Shown in pieces: positions 52,649-61,664 of a stretch of DNA of 64,000 nt. The translations under genes were made by a program, and so were the position numbers. The notes below the pieces were generated by a model. It saw only the letters and a program-made list of their open reading frames with translations. It made no database searches and was not told the DNA's origin. Each line of letters begins with the position of its first letter. Position 1 is the stretch's first letter. Source of the DNA: Cyclobacteriaceae bacterium (lineage in GTDB: Bacteria; Bacteroidota; Bacteroidia; Cytophagales; Cyclobacteriaceae); contig JAGQYK010000003.1 in assembly GCA_020436125.1 (NCBI GenBank), positions 1-64,000 of the forward strand, read 5' to 3'.

Positions 52649-53662
52649 GTGAAAGGTGTAGATGTAAGTATTATCATTCCAGCAAAAGATGAGGAAGAAT
52701 CTCTTCCGGAGCTATGTCAATGGATTGTCCGTGTAATGGATGAGGCCGAATTGTCTTTTGAGGTCTTGTTCATTGATGATGGTAGTGCTGACAACACTTG
52801 GACTGAAATACTTAAGGCCAACTTGATGAACCCTGCTTTTAAGGGAATTAAGTTCAATCGGAACTTCGGTAAATCTGCAGCATTGCATACGGGTTTTAAA
52901 GCGGCAAAAGGCAATGTGGTCATTACTATGGACGCAGACCTTCAGGATAGTCCTGATGAAATACCAGAGCTGTATAAGATGATAACCGAGGGCGGTTTTG
53001 ATTTAATTTCAGGATGGAAAAAGAAACGTCACGATCCAATTTCGAAAACTATCCCTTCTAAATTCTTTAACTACGTCACCAGGGTAATGACGGGTATTAG
53101 GCTCCATGATTTTAATTGCGGACTAAAGGCATACAAATCCATTGTAGTGAAGAATATCAGTGTGTATGGTGAGATGCATCGCTACATACCTGTTATTGCT
53201 AAATGGGCTGGTTTTAGCAAAATAGGTGAAAAGGTAGTGGAGCACAGAGAGCGGAAGTATGGGGTAACTAAGTTTGGACTCGAACGCTTTGTTAAAGGTT
53301 TCCTTGATTTGCTTTCCATCATGTTTGTAGGAAAATTCAGAAGAAACCCGATGCATTTTTTTGGGAGCCTTGGAATCGTTTCATTTCTATTTGGTTTTGG
53401 CTTTACTGCAAAAATATTTTATGATAAAATAGACGCATTATTCCTCTCTAAAATTCCTCTAAAAAGGGATATTACTGATCAACCTATCTTTTTCCTTGCC
53501 CTTGTGGCCGTTGTTATTGGTGTTCAACTCTTTCTTACCGGTTATTTGGCGGAAATGATAGCCATGCAGTCACTTTCAAAGCGAGATTATCTCGTAATCG
53601 AGAAAGTAGGCATTAAAGACCTGGTTCATTCTGAGCAAAACCCGCTCATGGTCACTTCATAA
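52649..53662 (+). CDS. Family 2 glycosyltransferase with C-terminal membrane helices
   Basis: A 337-residue enzyme of the dolichyl-phosphate-mannose synthase/ArnC-like group. It has VSIIIPAKDEEESLPEL, the DxD-like VITMDADLQDSPDEIP, LISGWKKKRHDP and a C-terminal two-helix anchor (about 240-258 and 283-305). It probably transfers a sugar to polyprenyl phosphate for envelope glycans. The start is GTG at 52649. It closes the plus-strand row that begins with the PyrC-like gene, a layout I have seen in other Bacteroidota. Confidence 0.88.
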   Translation: MKGVDVSIIIPAKDEEESLPELCQWIVRVMDEAELSFEVLFIDDGSADNTWTEILKANLMNPAFKGIKFNRNFGKSAALHTGFKAAKGNVVITMDADLQDSPDEIPELYKMITEGGFDLISGWKKKRHDPISKTIPSKFFNYVTRVMTGIRLHDFNCGLKAYKSIVVKNISVYGEMHRYIPVIAKWAGFSKIGEKVVEHRERKYGVTKFGLERFVKGFLDLLSIMFVGKFRRNPMHFFGSLGIVSFLFGFGFTAKIFYDKIDALFLSKIPLKRDITDQPIFFLALVAVVIGVQLFLTGYLAEMIAMQSLSKRDYLVIEKVGIKDLVHSEQNPLMVTS

Positions 53663-53742
53663 TTTAGTAACCATAACTAATTGAAATTTATTGAAACAAT
53701 TTGTCGCCTATTGCGATTAAGGAGGAGTATTAACAAGTATTC

Positions 53743-56124
53743 ATGAAGCAATTTAGTCTCGTTCTCATATTCTTTATTTCTTTCACCTCTCTGGTAAATG
53801 CTCAGAACAAGCTCACCATCAATGGTTATGTAAAAGATGCATCCAATGGTGAAGCATTAATTGGAGCAACTGTATACGTTAAAGAAATTAGCAATGGAGT
53901 AATTACCAATGTTTATGGGTTTTATTCAATAACCCTTGACCCTGGGAACTATACAGTAAACTATAGTTACGTAGGCTATAGTACAATATCAAGAGATATC
54001 GCGCTGACTAAAAATCAGGAGATCAATATTGATCTGGTGGTGGAAAGTGAGGAATTGGACGAGGTAGTGGTCACTGCAGATCGTGAGCAGGCCAATGTGG
54101 AGAATATGGAAATGAGTACCAATAAACTCGATATCCGTACCATATTGAAGGTACCCACCTTCTTAGGAGAGGCAGATGTTTTTAGGAGCATATTGTTATT
54201 GCCTGGAGTAAGTACAGTGGGTGAGGGGGCCTCTGGCTTTAATGTGAGGGGAGGTAGTGTGGGGCAAAACCTGGTATTGTTGGATGAGGCTCCAGTTTAC
54301 AACTCTTCTCATCTTTTTGGTTTCTTTTCTGTATTTAATCCAGATGCAGTGAAAGACACTAAACTTTATAAAGGTGCCATCCCATCCCGTTATGGCGGAC
54401 GACTGGCTTCACTTCTTGATGTGAGAATGAAAGAGGGGAATAGTAAAGAATTTGAGGCGAATGGTGGTATTGGCTCATTATTTAGCCGCTTAGCGATAGA
54501 AGCTCCCATTATAAAAGACAAATCTTCATTTATCGTTGCTGCAAGACGATCTTATATTGACGTAATCGCCCGGCCTTTTGTGCCATTGTTGAAGGATGGT
54601 GGAGCGCTTAATTTCTATGACCTTACACTAAAATCCAACTATACTTTTAACAGAAAGAACAAACTATATGCATCAGGCTATTTTGGTAGAGATGTATTTC
54701 TCTTCGATGCCAATCAGGGATTTAGTTGGGGAAATACAACCGGTACTTTACGGTGGAATCACTTATTCAATGAGCGACTATTCTCAAACCTGACCTTCGT
54801 CTATAGCAATTATGATTATAAACTCCAGTTTGGTGAGGACGATCGCGATAGTTTTAAATGGAACTCCTCTATTTCTAACTTCATCTTAAAGCCACAGTTC
54901 ACCTACTTTATTAATAGCAATAATGAGTTAGACTTTGGAGGGGAGGCAATTTATTATTCATTTGAACCTGCCAATGCAGTAGGTGTATCTAACGGAGATA
55001 TTATTGATATAAGTTTAGATAAGAAATACAACCTTGAAACTGCTCTTTATGTAGGAAACAGACAGACCATTAATGATGTACTTTCCGTTGAATATGGCTT
55101 GCGTTTTTCACATTTTCAATCCTATGGCCCAGGTAAGTCGTATCAATACAATGATACAATTCCTGGCTTGCGAAAAACCCCAATCGGATTTGAGGAATTC
55201 AAAGAAGGAGAGTCAATTGCTGATTATAATAATTGGGAGCCGCGTGCCTCATTTAGAATTCAATCAAGCCCTACAAGTTCTGTAAAGGGAAGTTATAATC
55301 GGATGTCACAGTACCTTCATTTGATTTCAAACACTACCGCATCCAATCCATTAGATGTGTGGGCACCCAGTTCAAAAATGATTAAACCTGAGATTGGTCA
55401 GCAATTTACACTCGGTTATTTCAAAGATTTGGGGAAGGAGCGTACATACGAAATTTCAGTGGAGGGATACTATAGAGCCACGGAAAACCAAATTGATTAC
55501 ATCGATGGAGCAGATTTGTTGATCAATGAATTTTTAGAAGGGGAGTTATTGAGTGGAAAAGGTCGTGCATATGGAATCGAGACCTATTTTCAGAAAAAGA
55601 AGGGAAGACTGAGCGGTTGGATAAGTTATACTTTGGGTAGAACGGAATTACAGGTCACGGGTATCAACCGTGGTGAATGGTACCCTACAAGATATGATCA
55701 GTTGCATAATCTGAAAATAGCTGCTTTTTATGATATCAATGAGAGATGGTCTGTGTCTTCGGATTTTGTATTTGTGAGTGGAACACCAACAACATTCCCA
55801 ACATCCAGATTTGTGTTACAAGATATTTTGATCCCTTATAATTCGAATGGATCGAGGAGTAATGTTCGTTTACCCAGTTATAATAGATTAGATGTTTCTT
55901 TCCGTTTGGAAGGTAAAAAAGTGAGAAAGGGAAAGGAAAGAAAGAATACGGATTACTGGGTGTTTTCTCTATACAACGTATATGGTAGAAAGAACCCATT
56001 CTCTATCTACTTTTCTCAACGTGATGAGCGTACACCACAAGGAACCCCCATTAACTCTCAGGCTACTCAATTGTCTATCATAGGTACAGTAGTGCCTTCA
56101 GTTTCATACAATTTTAGATTCTAA
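53743..56124 (+). CDS. TonB-dependent receptor with regulatory-like N-terminal domain
   Basis: A 793-residue outer-membrane receptor. After the signal peptide (ending LVNAQ) comes a carboxypeptidase-regulatory-like domain (about 22-100: LTINGYVKDASNGEALIGATVYV), a plug (about 115-230: DIRTILKVPTFLGEADVFRSILLLPGVSTVGEGASGFNVRGG, YNSSHLFGFFSVFNPDAVKD), and a 22-strand barrel ending in VSYNFRF. It imports an unknown large ligand. There is no SusC-type TonB-linked pairing with a SusD; the partner is the DUF4249 lipoprotein that starts two bases after the stop. Confidence 0.92.
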   Translation: MKQFSLVLIFFISFTSLVNAQNKLTINGYVKDASNGEALIGATVYVKEISNGVITNVYGFYSITLDPGNYTVNYSYVGYSTISRDIALTKNQEINIDLVVESEELDEVVVTADREQANVENMEMSTNKLDIRTILKVPTFLGEADVFRSILLLPGVSTVGEGASGFNVRGGSVGQNLVLLDEAPVYNSSHLFGFFSVFNPDAVKDTKLYKGAIPSRYGGRLASLLDVRMKEGNSKEFEANGGIGSLFSRLAIEAPIIKDKSSFIVAARRSYIDVIARPFVPLLKDGGALNFYDLTLKSNYTFNRKNKLYASGYFGRDVFLFDANQGFSWGNTTGTLRWNHLFNERLFSNLTFVYSNYDYKLQFGEDDRDSFKWNSSISNFILKPQFTYFINSNNELDFGGEAIYYSFEPANAVGVSNGDIIDISLDKKYNLETALYVGNRQTINDVLSVEYGLRFSHFQSYGPGKSYQYNDTIPGLRKTPIGFEEFKEGESIADYNNWEPRASFRIQSSPTSSVKGSYNRMSQYLHLISNTTASNPLDVWAPSSKMIKPEIGQQFTLGYFKDLGKERTYEISVEGYYRATENQIDYIDGADLLINEFLEGELLSGKGRAYGIETYFQKKKGRLSGWISYTLGRTELQVTGINRGEWYPTRYDQLHNLKIAAFYDINERWSVSSDFVFVSGTPTTFPTSRFVLQDILIPYNSNGSRSNVRLPSYNRLDVSFRLEGKKVRKGKERKNTDYWVFSLYNVYGRKNPFSIYFSQRDERTPQGTPINSQATQLSIIGTVVPSVSYNFRF

Positions 56125-56125
56125 C

Positions 56126-57055
56126 ATGAAAAAGCAGTTATATACATTTTTTATAATGAGTGTCTCCGTATTGGCGGCAGGCCTTCTTTTTTCTTCTTGT
56201 GAGGACGAAATATCTCCTGAATTGGAGAAAGCTGATCCAATTTTGGTTATTGATGCATGGCTCACTGATATTCCGGGTAGTCAGGTAATAACTATTACCG
56301 AAACACAGCCTTATTTTGATAAAGCACTGCCTCCCGGTGTATCAGGTGCTACCGTTTCTGTTGTCGATAATGAAGGAAATACTTTTCTATTTCAGGAAGA
56401 TGCCGCAGTCAAAGGAAATTATGTATGGACCCCAATTGCCAGCGAAGTTATTGGTACAATAGGACGTACTTTTAATTTAGTAGTTGAGGTTGGAGGTGAA
56501 ACCTTTGTAGCGTCATCAAGAATGGGAAGGGTACCCACGATAGACAGTTTGACTTTTACTTTTGAGGAAAAGAATTCGATCACACCTGATATGTATTTGG
56601 CTGAATTCTGGGCTAGAGATTTTACGGGACCAAATGATACTTATCGGATAAAAGCATGGAAGAACGGTGTTTTATTGAATAAGCCCAGTGAATTAAATCT
56701 GGCGTATGATGCTGGTTTTTCAGCAGGTGGAAATTTTGATGGTGTTGTTTTTGCCACACCTATACGACAAGGAGTCAATCCATTTGAGGAGGATGACAAC
56801 AACGAACTACTTTCTCCTTATATGCCCGGAGATTCCATTTATGTGGAGTTGCATTCGATTACACTGGAAGCTTTTAACTTTTTAAGCGAAGTAGCTATCC
56901 AAACGAATCGTCCTGGTGGTTTTTCTGAATTGTTTGCAACACCGCTGTCCAATGTCTCTACAAACATTTTTAATGAGAACCCAAACGGAAAACCAGTACT
57001 TGGTTTCTTTAATGTAGCTTCTGTTTCTGCCTTGGGTAAAAAATTCGAAGAATAA
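56126..57055 (+). CDS. DUF4249 lipoprotein (partner of the TonB-dependent receptor)
   Basis: A 309-residue lipoprotein with a lipobox-like signal end (LLFSSC, Cys at about residue 26) and a beta-rich body (VIDAWLTDIPGSQVITITETQPYFDKALPPGVSGATVSVVD, WARDFTGPNDTYRIKAW). The DUF4249 family is regularly encoded next to TonB-dependent receptors in Bacteroidota, perhaps as a surface ligand-binding subunit, but its function is unproven. It starts two bases after the receptor stop codon, so the pair is surely one operon. Confidence 0.85.
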   Translation: MKKQLYTFFIMSVSVLAAGLLFSSCEDEISPELEKADPILVIDAWLTDIPGSQVITITETQPYFDKALPPGVSGATVSVVDNEGNTFLFQEDAAVKGNYVWTPIASEVIGTIGRTFNLVVEVGGETFVASSRMGRVPTIDSLTFTFEEKNSITPDMYLAEFWARDFTGPNDTYRIKAWKNGVLLNKPSELNLAYDAGFSAGGNFDGVVFATPIRQGVNPFEEDDNNELLSPYMPGDSIYVELHSITLEAFNFLSEVAIQTNRPGGFSELFATPLSNVSTNIFNENPNGKPVLGFFNVASVSALGKKFEE

Positions 57056-57094
57056 GAGTGGGTTTATAGTTTTCTGCGTGAACTAAATAACACC

Positions 57095-57102
57095 TATCTT
57101 TG
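57095..57102 (+). promoter_or_regulatory. -7 element upstream of tmRNA
   Basis: TATCTTTG matches TAnnTTTG, about 75 bases before the mature tmRNA 5' end, and a TTTT lies 21 bases before it. The precursor would carry a 5' leader removed by processing. Confidence 0.4.
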
Positions 57103-57175
57103 TAATTGAATTGCGTTCATTGATAATGGTTGTACTTATTATCCATTGACGAAACCTACTCATTAATAAGAAAAT

Positions 57176-57566
57176 GGGGCCGACCGGTTTTGACAGGATG
57201 TGTGAGTGCGTATGCCAGCATGCAGGCTCATGGGGTGAGAGCCTTAAAAGATAGTCCTAAAACCATACTTGGCGAGTCTAACTACGCCTTGGCTGCTTAA
57301 TCTAACGTATCGTTAGATAAGTTTGTCTCCGATAAGATCGGAGAGGCCAACATCGCTCACCGCCTTTGTTCTGCAGGAGGTGAATATGCGGTGTCGTTTG
57401 TCGGAACTGCTCTGTGTGACGTTACTAAACACAGCTAAGACATAGTGACTAAGGAGAAGTTGAGGTTGTTGACTGCCTTGCTCCTCCCGACAATCAAAGT
57501 TAACTAAGCATGTAGAATCTACGCGTTTATCTTCTCTGGACCAGAGTTCGATTCTCTGCGGCTCCA
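57176..57566 (+). ncRNA. ssrA: Transfer-messenger RNA (tmRNA), tag GESNYALAA
   Basis: The 5' end GGGGCCG pairs with the 3' CGGCTCC to form the acceptor stem; the T arm (CAGAG-TTCGATT-CTCTG) lies at the end. The resume frame at 57271-57300 reads GESNYALAA then TAA, a Bacteroidota-type proteolysis tag. The discriminator A is at 57566; CCA is not encoded. The molecule rescues stalled ribosomes and tags the unfinished protein for degradation. A terminator follows within five bases. Confidence 0.95.
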
Positions 57567-57570
57567 CAAA

Positions 57571-57600
57571 AAAAAGGTTAGCATCTGCTAACCTTTTTTT
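57571..57600. terminator. Bidirectional terminator shared by tmRNA and the H1-like gene
   Basis: GGTTAGCA pairs with TGCTAACC (8 bp, loop TC), extended by an A run on the left and a T run on the right. Read from either strand it ends in a U run, so it can stop both the tmRNA and the convergent H1-like transcript. Confidence 0.8.
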
Positions 57601-57619
57601 ATTTGATAAAGTTTAAACT

Positions 57620-57817
57620 TTATCTCTTTTTCTTGGCAGCTTTCTTTTTAGTTGCCTTCTTCTTAGTTGCCTTCTTGGCAGTCTTCTTCTTAGCAGCCTT
57701 TTTCTTTACTGCTTTCTTAGCAGTTTTTTTCTTAGCGGCTTTTTTCTTAGCAGCTTTCTTTGCTGGTCTTTTCTTTGCTGCTTTTTTCTTAGCAGCTTTC
57801 TTAGCTTTCTTTGCCAT
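57620..57817 (-). CDS. Histone H1-like lysine/alanine-rich protein
   Basis: A 65-residue protein composed almost wholly of Lys and Ala in tandem units of the type AKKAAKKK, with scattered Thr and one Pro. This low-complexity, strongly basic composition matches bacterial H1/Hc1-like nucleoid proteins that bind and compact DNA. The start MAKKAKKAAKKK is a likely natural start. The opposite strand shows a mirror-image Phe/Ala-rich frame, which is an artefact of the repeats. It is convergent with ssrA and shares its terminator. Confidence 0.85.
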   Translation of the reverse strand: MAKKAKKAAKKKAAKKRPAKKAAKKKAAKKKTAKKAVKKKAAKKKTAKKATKKKATKKKAAKKKR

Positions 57818-58467
57818 AGCTTTTTGTGTTTTTAATTAAACATATTTAACAAATACGCTTTGAAATAAGTAACTAAATACTTAAAAACCAAAAAAATACC
57901 ACTTTTGTTTTCTTGCGTATGATTTCTTTGCAATGAAAGTGAATAGAAAAACATTCTCTTATGATCATAAAAAAAATATTTTATGAGACTTGAATTTAAA
58001 ATTCGCTGGATGATGTAGTGTGTTGAATTTACTTTACTTCAAGTAGTACTATAAGTATGTTGGTGTTGGTGTTAAATATTTTGATTAGCTGTAAAACAGC
58101 TGTAGACAATCAAAAAACAGCTTTTTATGTTCCTTTGAAGCAAAGGAAAAACTATTAGTGTTTAGCTTTTCAACGTGCAAATAGTTGTCGACAGTAGGTG
58201 AATGAATGAGTATTATGTTTTTCAGGTAGTAAAAAAATAATAAATCGTTCAAGTCTGTTTTATCTAAATAACGTTTTATCACGTCTAGAAAAAAAATTTG
58301 TATTGATATGAAGATTTTTTTCAATTTCAGGTCAATCTCTACTCATTTTTTTGAAATAGTGCTCCCTGCCGGGCAATTACATGGTCAGCTGCAAAGCAAT
58401 AAATAACATGGTTTCGGAGATTTTTGAATTGAAATAAAGACGTAAATTTGTAACATCGATTGTTACT
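57818..58467. other. AT-rich intergenic stretch without a convincing gene
   Basis: About 650 bases separating the H1-like gene from tRNA-Arg. I see no RNA gene or confident protein here. Two mutually exclusive small hairpins lie at 58087-58126: AGCTGT-AAA-ACAGCT, and AGCTGT (58098-58103) with ACAGCT (58117-58122) followed by Ts. A minus-strand ORF of 79 codons (58085-58324) is present but looks AT-driven. The H1-like gene's promoter should lie in the left part. Confidence 0.5.
58421..58450 (+). promoter_or_regulatory. Bacteroidota-type promoter of tRNA-Arg
   Basis: TTTTTG (58421-58426) and TAAATTTG (58443-58450) match the -33 and -7 boxes with 16-18 bases between. The -7 box ends 17 bases before the tRNA 5' end. 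Confidence 0.5.
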
Positions 58468-58539
58468 GGCTCCGTATTTCAATGGATAGAATTTCAGATT
58501 CCGATTCTGAAGATGCAGGTTCGATTCCTGCCGGGGTCA
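58468..58539 (+). tRNA. tRNA-Arg (anticodon CCG)
   Basis: A 72-base cloverleaf: acceptor GGCTCCG/CGGGGTC (two G.U pairs), D arm TTTC..GAA, anticodon arm TCAGA-TTCCGAT-TCTGA with anticodon CCG (decodes CGG), T arm GCAGG-TTCGATT-CCTGC, discriminator A at 58539. The CCA end is not encoded. Confidence 0.9.
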
Positions 58540-58645
58540 CTACTTAATTTGCGTTACATAAACCTCCACAATTGATTGGTGGTTCTCCATCTGCTTTCTT
58601 TTTGTGAATTTGGATTTTTATCAACTTAAATAGCTGCCGCTAAGG

Positions 58646-58677
58646 TTTGGTACAGCACGAGCGCGATTGTACTTTTA
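58646..58677 (+). promoter_or_regulatory. Bacteroidota-type promoter of the decarboxylase operon
   Basis: TTTG (58646-58649), a 20-base spacer and TACTTTTA (58670-58677) fit the -33/-7 pattern, 23 bases before the ATG at 58701. The more upstream ATG at 58647 falls inside this promoter and is therefore unlikely. Confidence 0.5.
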
Positions 58678-58700
58678 TCATATTACATCTTACTCAGATC

Positions 58701-60122
58701 ATGACATCAACAGAATTTAGAAAGGCTGCGCACGAATTAGTAGACTGGATGGCTGATTATATGGATAACGTAGGTGATTATCCTGTAAAGCCGGATATCA
58801 AGCCAGGTGATATAAAAGTTCAACTGCCATCCTCAGCACCAGAGCAGGGGGAGGAGTTTCAATCCATTTTTTCCGATTTTAATAACATCATTCTTCCAGG
58901 GATTACTCATTGGCAGCATCCACAATTTGCAGCTTACTTCCCTTCGGGAACCAGCGGCCCCTCTGTACTTGCAGAGATGTTGTCGTCAACTATGGGTGCA
59001 CAGTGTATGATTTGGCTTACTTCTCCATCGGCTGAAGAGCTGGAGGAGCGAATGATGGAATGGGTGAGAGACATGCTCGGTCTTCCTAAGGAGTTCATTG
59101 GGGTAATACAAGATAGTAGCTCATCGTCTACACTGGTGGCGTTGCTCACTGCACGAGAGGCCCATACTCATTATGCTATCAACAAGGCAGGGTTCGAAGG
59201 GAAGGGTAAATTTAGAGTTTACACTTCTGAGCAGGCACATTCATCAGTGGACAAAGGTGTGAAGATTGCAGGTTTCGGTATTGAGAATTTAGTGAAGATT
59301 GAAGTAGATGACAGCTTTGCGATAATCCCGGATGCATTAGAGTCCGCAATTAAAAATGACCTGGAGGCAGGTTATATTCCTTTATGTGTGGTCTCTACCA
59401 TTGGAACTACAAGTTCAACAGCAGTAGATCCCGTGCGGGCTATTGGTGAAATATGTGCCAAGTACAAATGCTGGCATCATATCGATGCCTCCTATTCTGG
59501 GGCAGCACTATTAATACCTTCTATGAGGTGGATGAGTGATGGAGTAGAGTTGGCAGATAGTTTTGTATTCAATCCTCATAAGTGGATGCTGACCAATTTT
59601 GATTGCTCTGCCTATTTTGTAAAAGATAAAAAAGCGCTGATTAACACTTTTAGTATTCTTCCTGAATATCTTAAAACTCCTCAAGATCATTTGGTCAATA
59701 ACTATCGAGATTGGAGTATTCCATTAGGTAGGAGGTTTAGAGCGCTGAAACTTTGGTTTGTTATTAGGAGCTACGGAGTAGATGGCCTTAGAAAAATAAT
59801 TGAAGATCATATTAACATTGGACAATGGTTGAAGAAGGAGATAGAAAAGGAAAGGGATTTTGAGATATTGGCACCAGTTCCCGTCAACTTAATCTGCTTT
59901 AGATATCATCCGGCCGGAATGACCAATGAGGAGGAGCTCAATAGAATTAACACTATCCTGTTAGAAGGCCTCAATCAAACGGGTAAAATACTTTTGACAC
60001 AAACAAAGCTTAACGGTAAGTATACAGTGCGATTTGTGTCAGGTAACTCAAATACTTCATTGGAGGAGGTGAAAAAGAGTTGGGATATGATTACTGATTT
60101 TGCTAGAAAAATTAAAATATGA
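58701..60122 (+). CDS. Group II PLP-dependent decarboxylase (aromatic L-amino-acid decarboxylase-like)
   Basis: A 473-residue enzyme of the DOPA decarboxylase fold. PLP is held by K294 (FNPHKWMLTNFD), with the stacking His at about H180 (SEQAHSSVDKG), D262 in HIDASYSG, and the substrate-side region WLTSPSAEELEERMMEW. It decarboxylates an amino acid to an amine; tyrosine, tryptophan, DOPA or another acid cannot be told by eye. It overlaps the ureohydrolase gene by four bases (ATGA), an unusual pairing. The start is supported by the promoter upstream. Confidence 0.88.
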   Translation: MTSTEFRKAAHELVDWMADYMDNVGDYPVKPDIKPGDIKVQLPSSAPEQGEEFQSIFSDFNNIILPGITHWQHPQFAAYFPSGTSGPSVLAEMLSSTMGAQCMIWLTSPSAEELEERMMEWVRDMLGLPKEFIGVIQDSSSSSTLVALLTAREAHTHYAINKAGFEGKGKFRVYTSEQAHSSVDKGVKIAGFGIENLVKIEVDDSFAIIPDALESAIKNDLEAGYIPLCVVSTIGTTSSTAVDPVRAIGEICAKYKCWHHIDASYSGAALLIPSMRWMSDGVELADSFVFNPHKWMLTNFDCSAYFVKDKKALINTFSILPEYLKTPQDHLVNNYRDWSIPLGRRFRALKLWFVIRSYGVDGLRKIIEDHINIGQWLKKEIEKERDFEILAPVPVNLICFRYHPAGMTNEEELNRINTILLEGLNQTGKILLTQTKLNGKYTVRFVSGNSNTSLEEVKKSWDMITDFARKIKI

Positions 60123-60910
60123 TTTCTGTTGTAGGTATTCCATTTGATGAATTCTCTTCTTTTATGCGGGGTCCTGCACAAGCACCTCCAAAAATTAGGG
60201 ACGCGTACCATTCCGATTCTGCCAATTACTTTACGGAAGGACTGGTCGATTTAAAAAACCACAATGGCTGGCAAGATGAGGGGGACCTTACGTTGCCAGA
60301 AGGTGTTGAGGCGATAACTGCGATTAAAGAATCAATCTCTACTCTTCTGAGCAAGTCTGACAAGGTTTTGTCTTTAGGCGGAGATCATTCAGTTACTTAC
60401 CCAATAGTAAAAGCTTTTGCTGAGAAGTTTGGTAAGCTAAACATACTTCACCTGGATGCTCATGGAGATCTCTATGATAACTTTGAGGGTAATAAGTACT
60501 CTCATGCTTGTCCGTTTGCTAGAATTATGGAAGAGGGTCTTGCAAGTAGGCTGGTGCAGATGGGGATTCGTACTATGAATACACACCAGGCTGAGCAAGT
60601 AAAACGTTTTGGTGTAGAAGTAATTGAAATGAAGGATTGGAGTTCGGATATTCGATTTCAATTTGACGGCCCTGTTTATATATCTTTGGATTTAGATGCC
60701 ATCGATCCTGCTTTTGTGCCAGGTGTTTCACATCACGAACCGGGAGGTTTTACTACAAGGGAAATTTTGTCCATCATTCAGAGCATTAAAGGAAATGTGG
60801 TAGGTGCGGATCTGGTTGAGCTGAATCCAACGCGCGATCAATCGGGTGTTACTGCTATGTTGGCGGCTAAATTATATAAAGAGTTACTTCATTTGCTTTT
60901 GAAAAACTAA
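60119..60910 (+). CDS. Ureohydrolase (agmatinase/arginase family)
   Basis: A 263-residue Mn enzyme with all metal motifs: GGDHSVTYP, ILHLDAHGDLYD and VYISLDLDAIDPAFVPGV. The length and motif order fit agmatinase-like enzymes, which release urea from agmatine or a related guanidino compound. It is coupled to the decarboxylase by a four-base overlap, so the substrate may come from that enzyme (for example arginine to agmatine), but that remains a guess. A methyltransferase gene starts 10 bases after. Confidence 0.88.
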   Translation: MISVVGIPFDEFSSFMRGPAQAPPKIRDAYHSDSANYFTEGLVDLKNHNGWQDEGDLTLPEGVEAITAIKESISTLLSKSDKVLSLGGDHSVTYPIVKAFAEKFGKLNILHLDAHGDLYDNFEGNKYSHACPFARIMEEGLASRLVQMGIRTMNTHQAEQVKRFGVEVIEMKDWSSDIRFQFDGPVYISLDLDAIDPAFVPGVSHHEPGGFTTREILSIIQSIKGNVVGADLVELNPTRDQSGVTAMLAAKLYKELLHLLLKN

Positions 60911-60920
60911 TTAGGCTTTT

Positions 60921-61661
60921 ATGTCTAAAGACCTTTTTTCTGGTCACGCAAAAAATTACGCAGCATTCCGTCCTGAGTATCCTCAAACACTTTATGATTT
61001 CATTTACCAATTCGTGGAGCAATTTGATAATGCCTGGGATTGTGGAACAGGAAACGGACAAGTGGCCAGAGTTTTGGCAAAATCCTTCAAACAGGTAAAG
61101 GCATCGGATATCAGTTCCCGACAAATTGAAAACGCTTCTACTGCTGCTAATATTGAGTACCATCTTTCGGGAGTAGAACAAACTGATTTTGCGAGCGATA
61201 GCTTTGATCTCATCACAGTTGGGCAGGCCATTCACTGGTTTGATAGAGAGAAATTTTATACAGAAGTAAGTAGAGTAGGGAAACTAGGCGCTATTATAGC
61301 AGCCTTTGGTTACAACCCGGTTCGTTTTTCACCACCTTTTGATGAGGCACTTAACCGTTTTTATTTTGATGTCATCTACCCTTATTGGGACACCGAACGA
61401 AAGGTGGTTGAAGATCAATATCAATCTATTTCATTTCCTTTTGAGGAAATTGATGCCCCGGATTTTAGGACAAACCTGGAATGGTCCATAAAGGACTTGC
61501 ATGGTTACATCACTACTTGGTCAGCCGTTCAACACTTTATAAAGCAAAACGGATTTAATCCTGTAGATGAGTTTGTGGAGGGAATTAGGCCACTCTGGAA
61601 AAAGGAAACGGAATCTGTTTATTTTCCAGTATTTTTAAGACTGGGTCGCATAAATAAGTAA
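60921..61661 (+). CDS. Class I SAM-dependent methyltransferase
   Basis: A 246-residue methyltransferase with a SAM-binding loop NAWDCGTGNGQVARVLA (residues about 32-48), the acidic end of strand 2 at VKASDISSRQIE, and the post-strand region DLITVGQAIHWFDREKF, which is typical of the trans-aconitate/TMT1-like group. The substrate is unknown. It lies in the same plus-strand row as the ureohydrolase (10-base gap) and the D-aminoacylase-like gene. Confidence 0.85.
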   Translation: MSKDLFSGHAKNYAAFRPEYPQTLYDFIYQFVEQFDNAWDCGTGNGQVARVLAKSFKQVKASDISSRQIENASTAANIEYHLSGVEQTDFASDSFDLITVGQAIHWFDREKFYTEVSRVGKLGAIIAAFGYNPVRFSPPFDEALNRFYFDVIYPYWDTERKVVEDQYQSISFPFEEIDAPDFRTNLEWSIKDLHGYITTWSAVQHFIKQNGFNPVDEFVEGIRPLWKKETESVYFPVFLRLGRINK

Positions 61662-61664
61662 CAC

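Noticed and set aside
57603..57839. Plus-strand frame rich in Phe, Leu and Ala (apparent hydrophobic protein)
   Set aside because: It is the antisense image of the Lys/Ala repeats of the H1-like gene; the repeat codons read as hydrophobic residues on the other strand.
58085..58324. Minus-strand frame of 79 codons in the AT-rich gap
   Set aside because: Composition is driven by AT content (Phe, Leu, Lys, Asn, Ile), no family resemblance, no convincing upstream signal. Kept only as a note in the gap entry.
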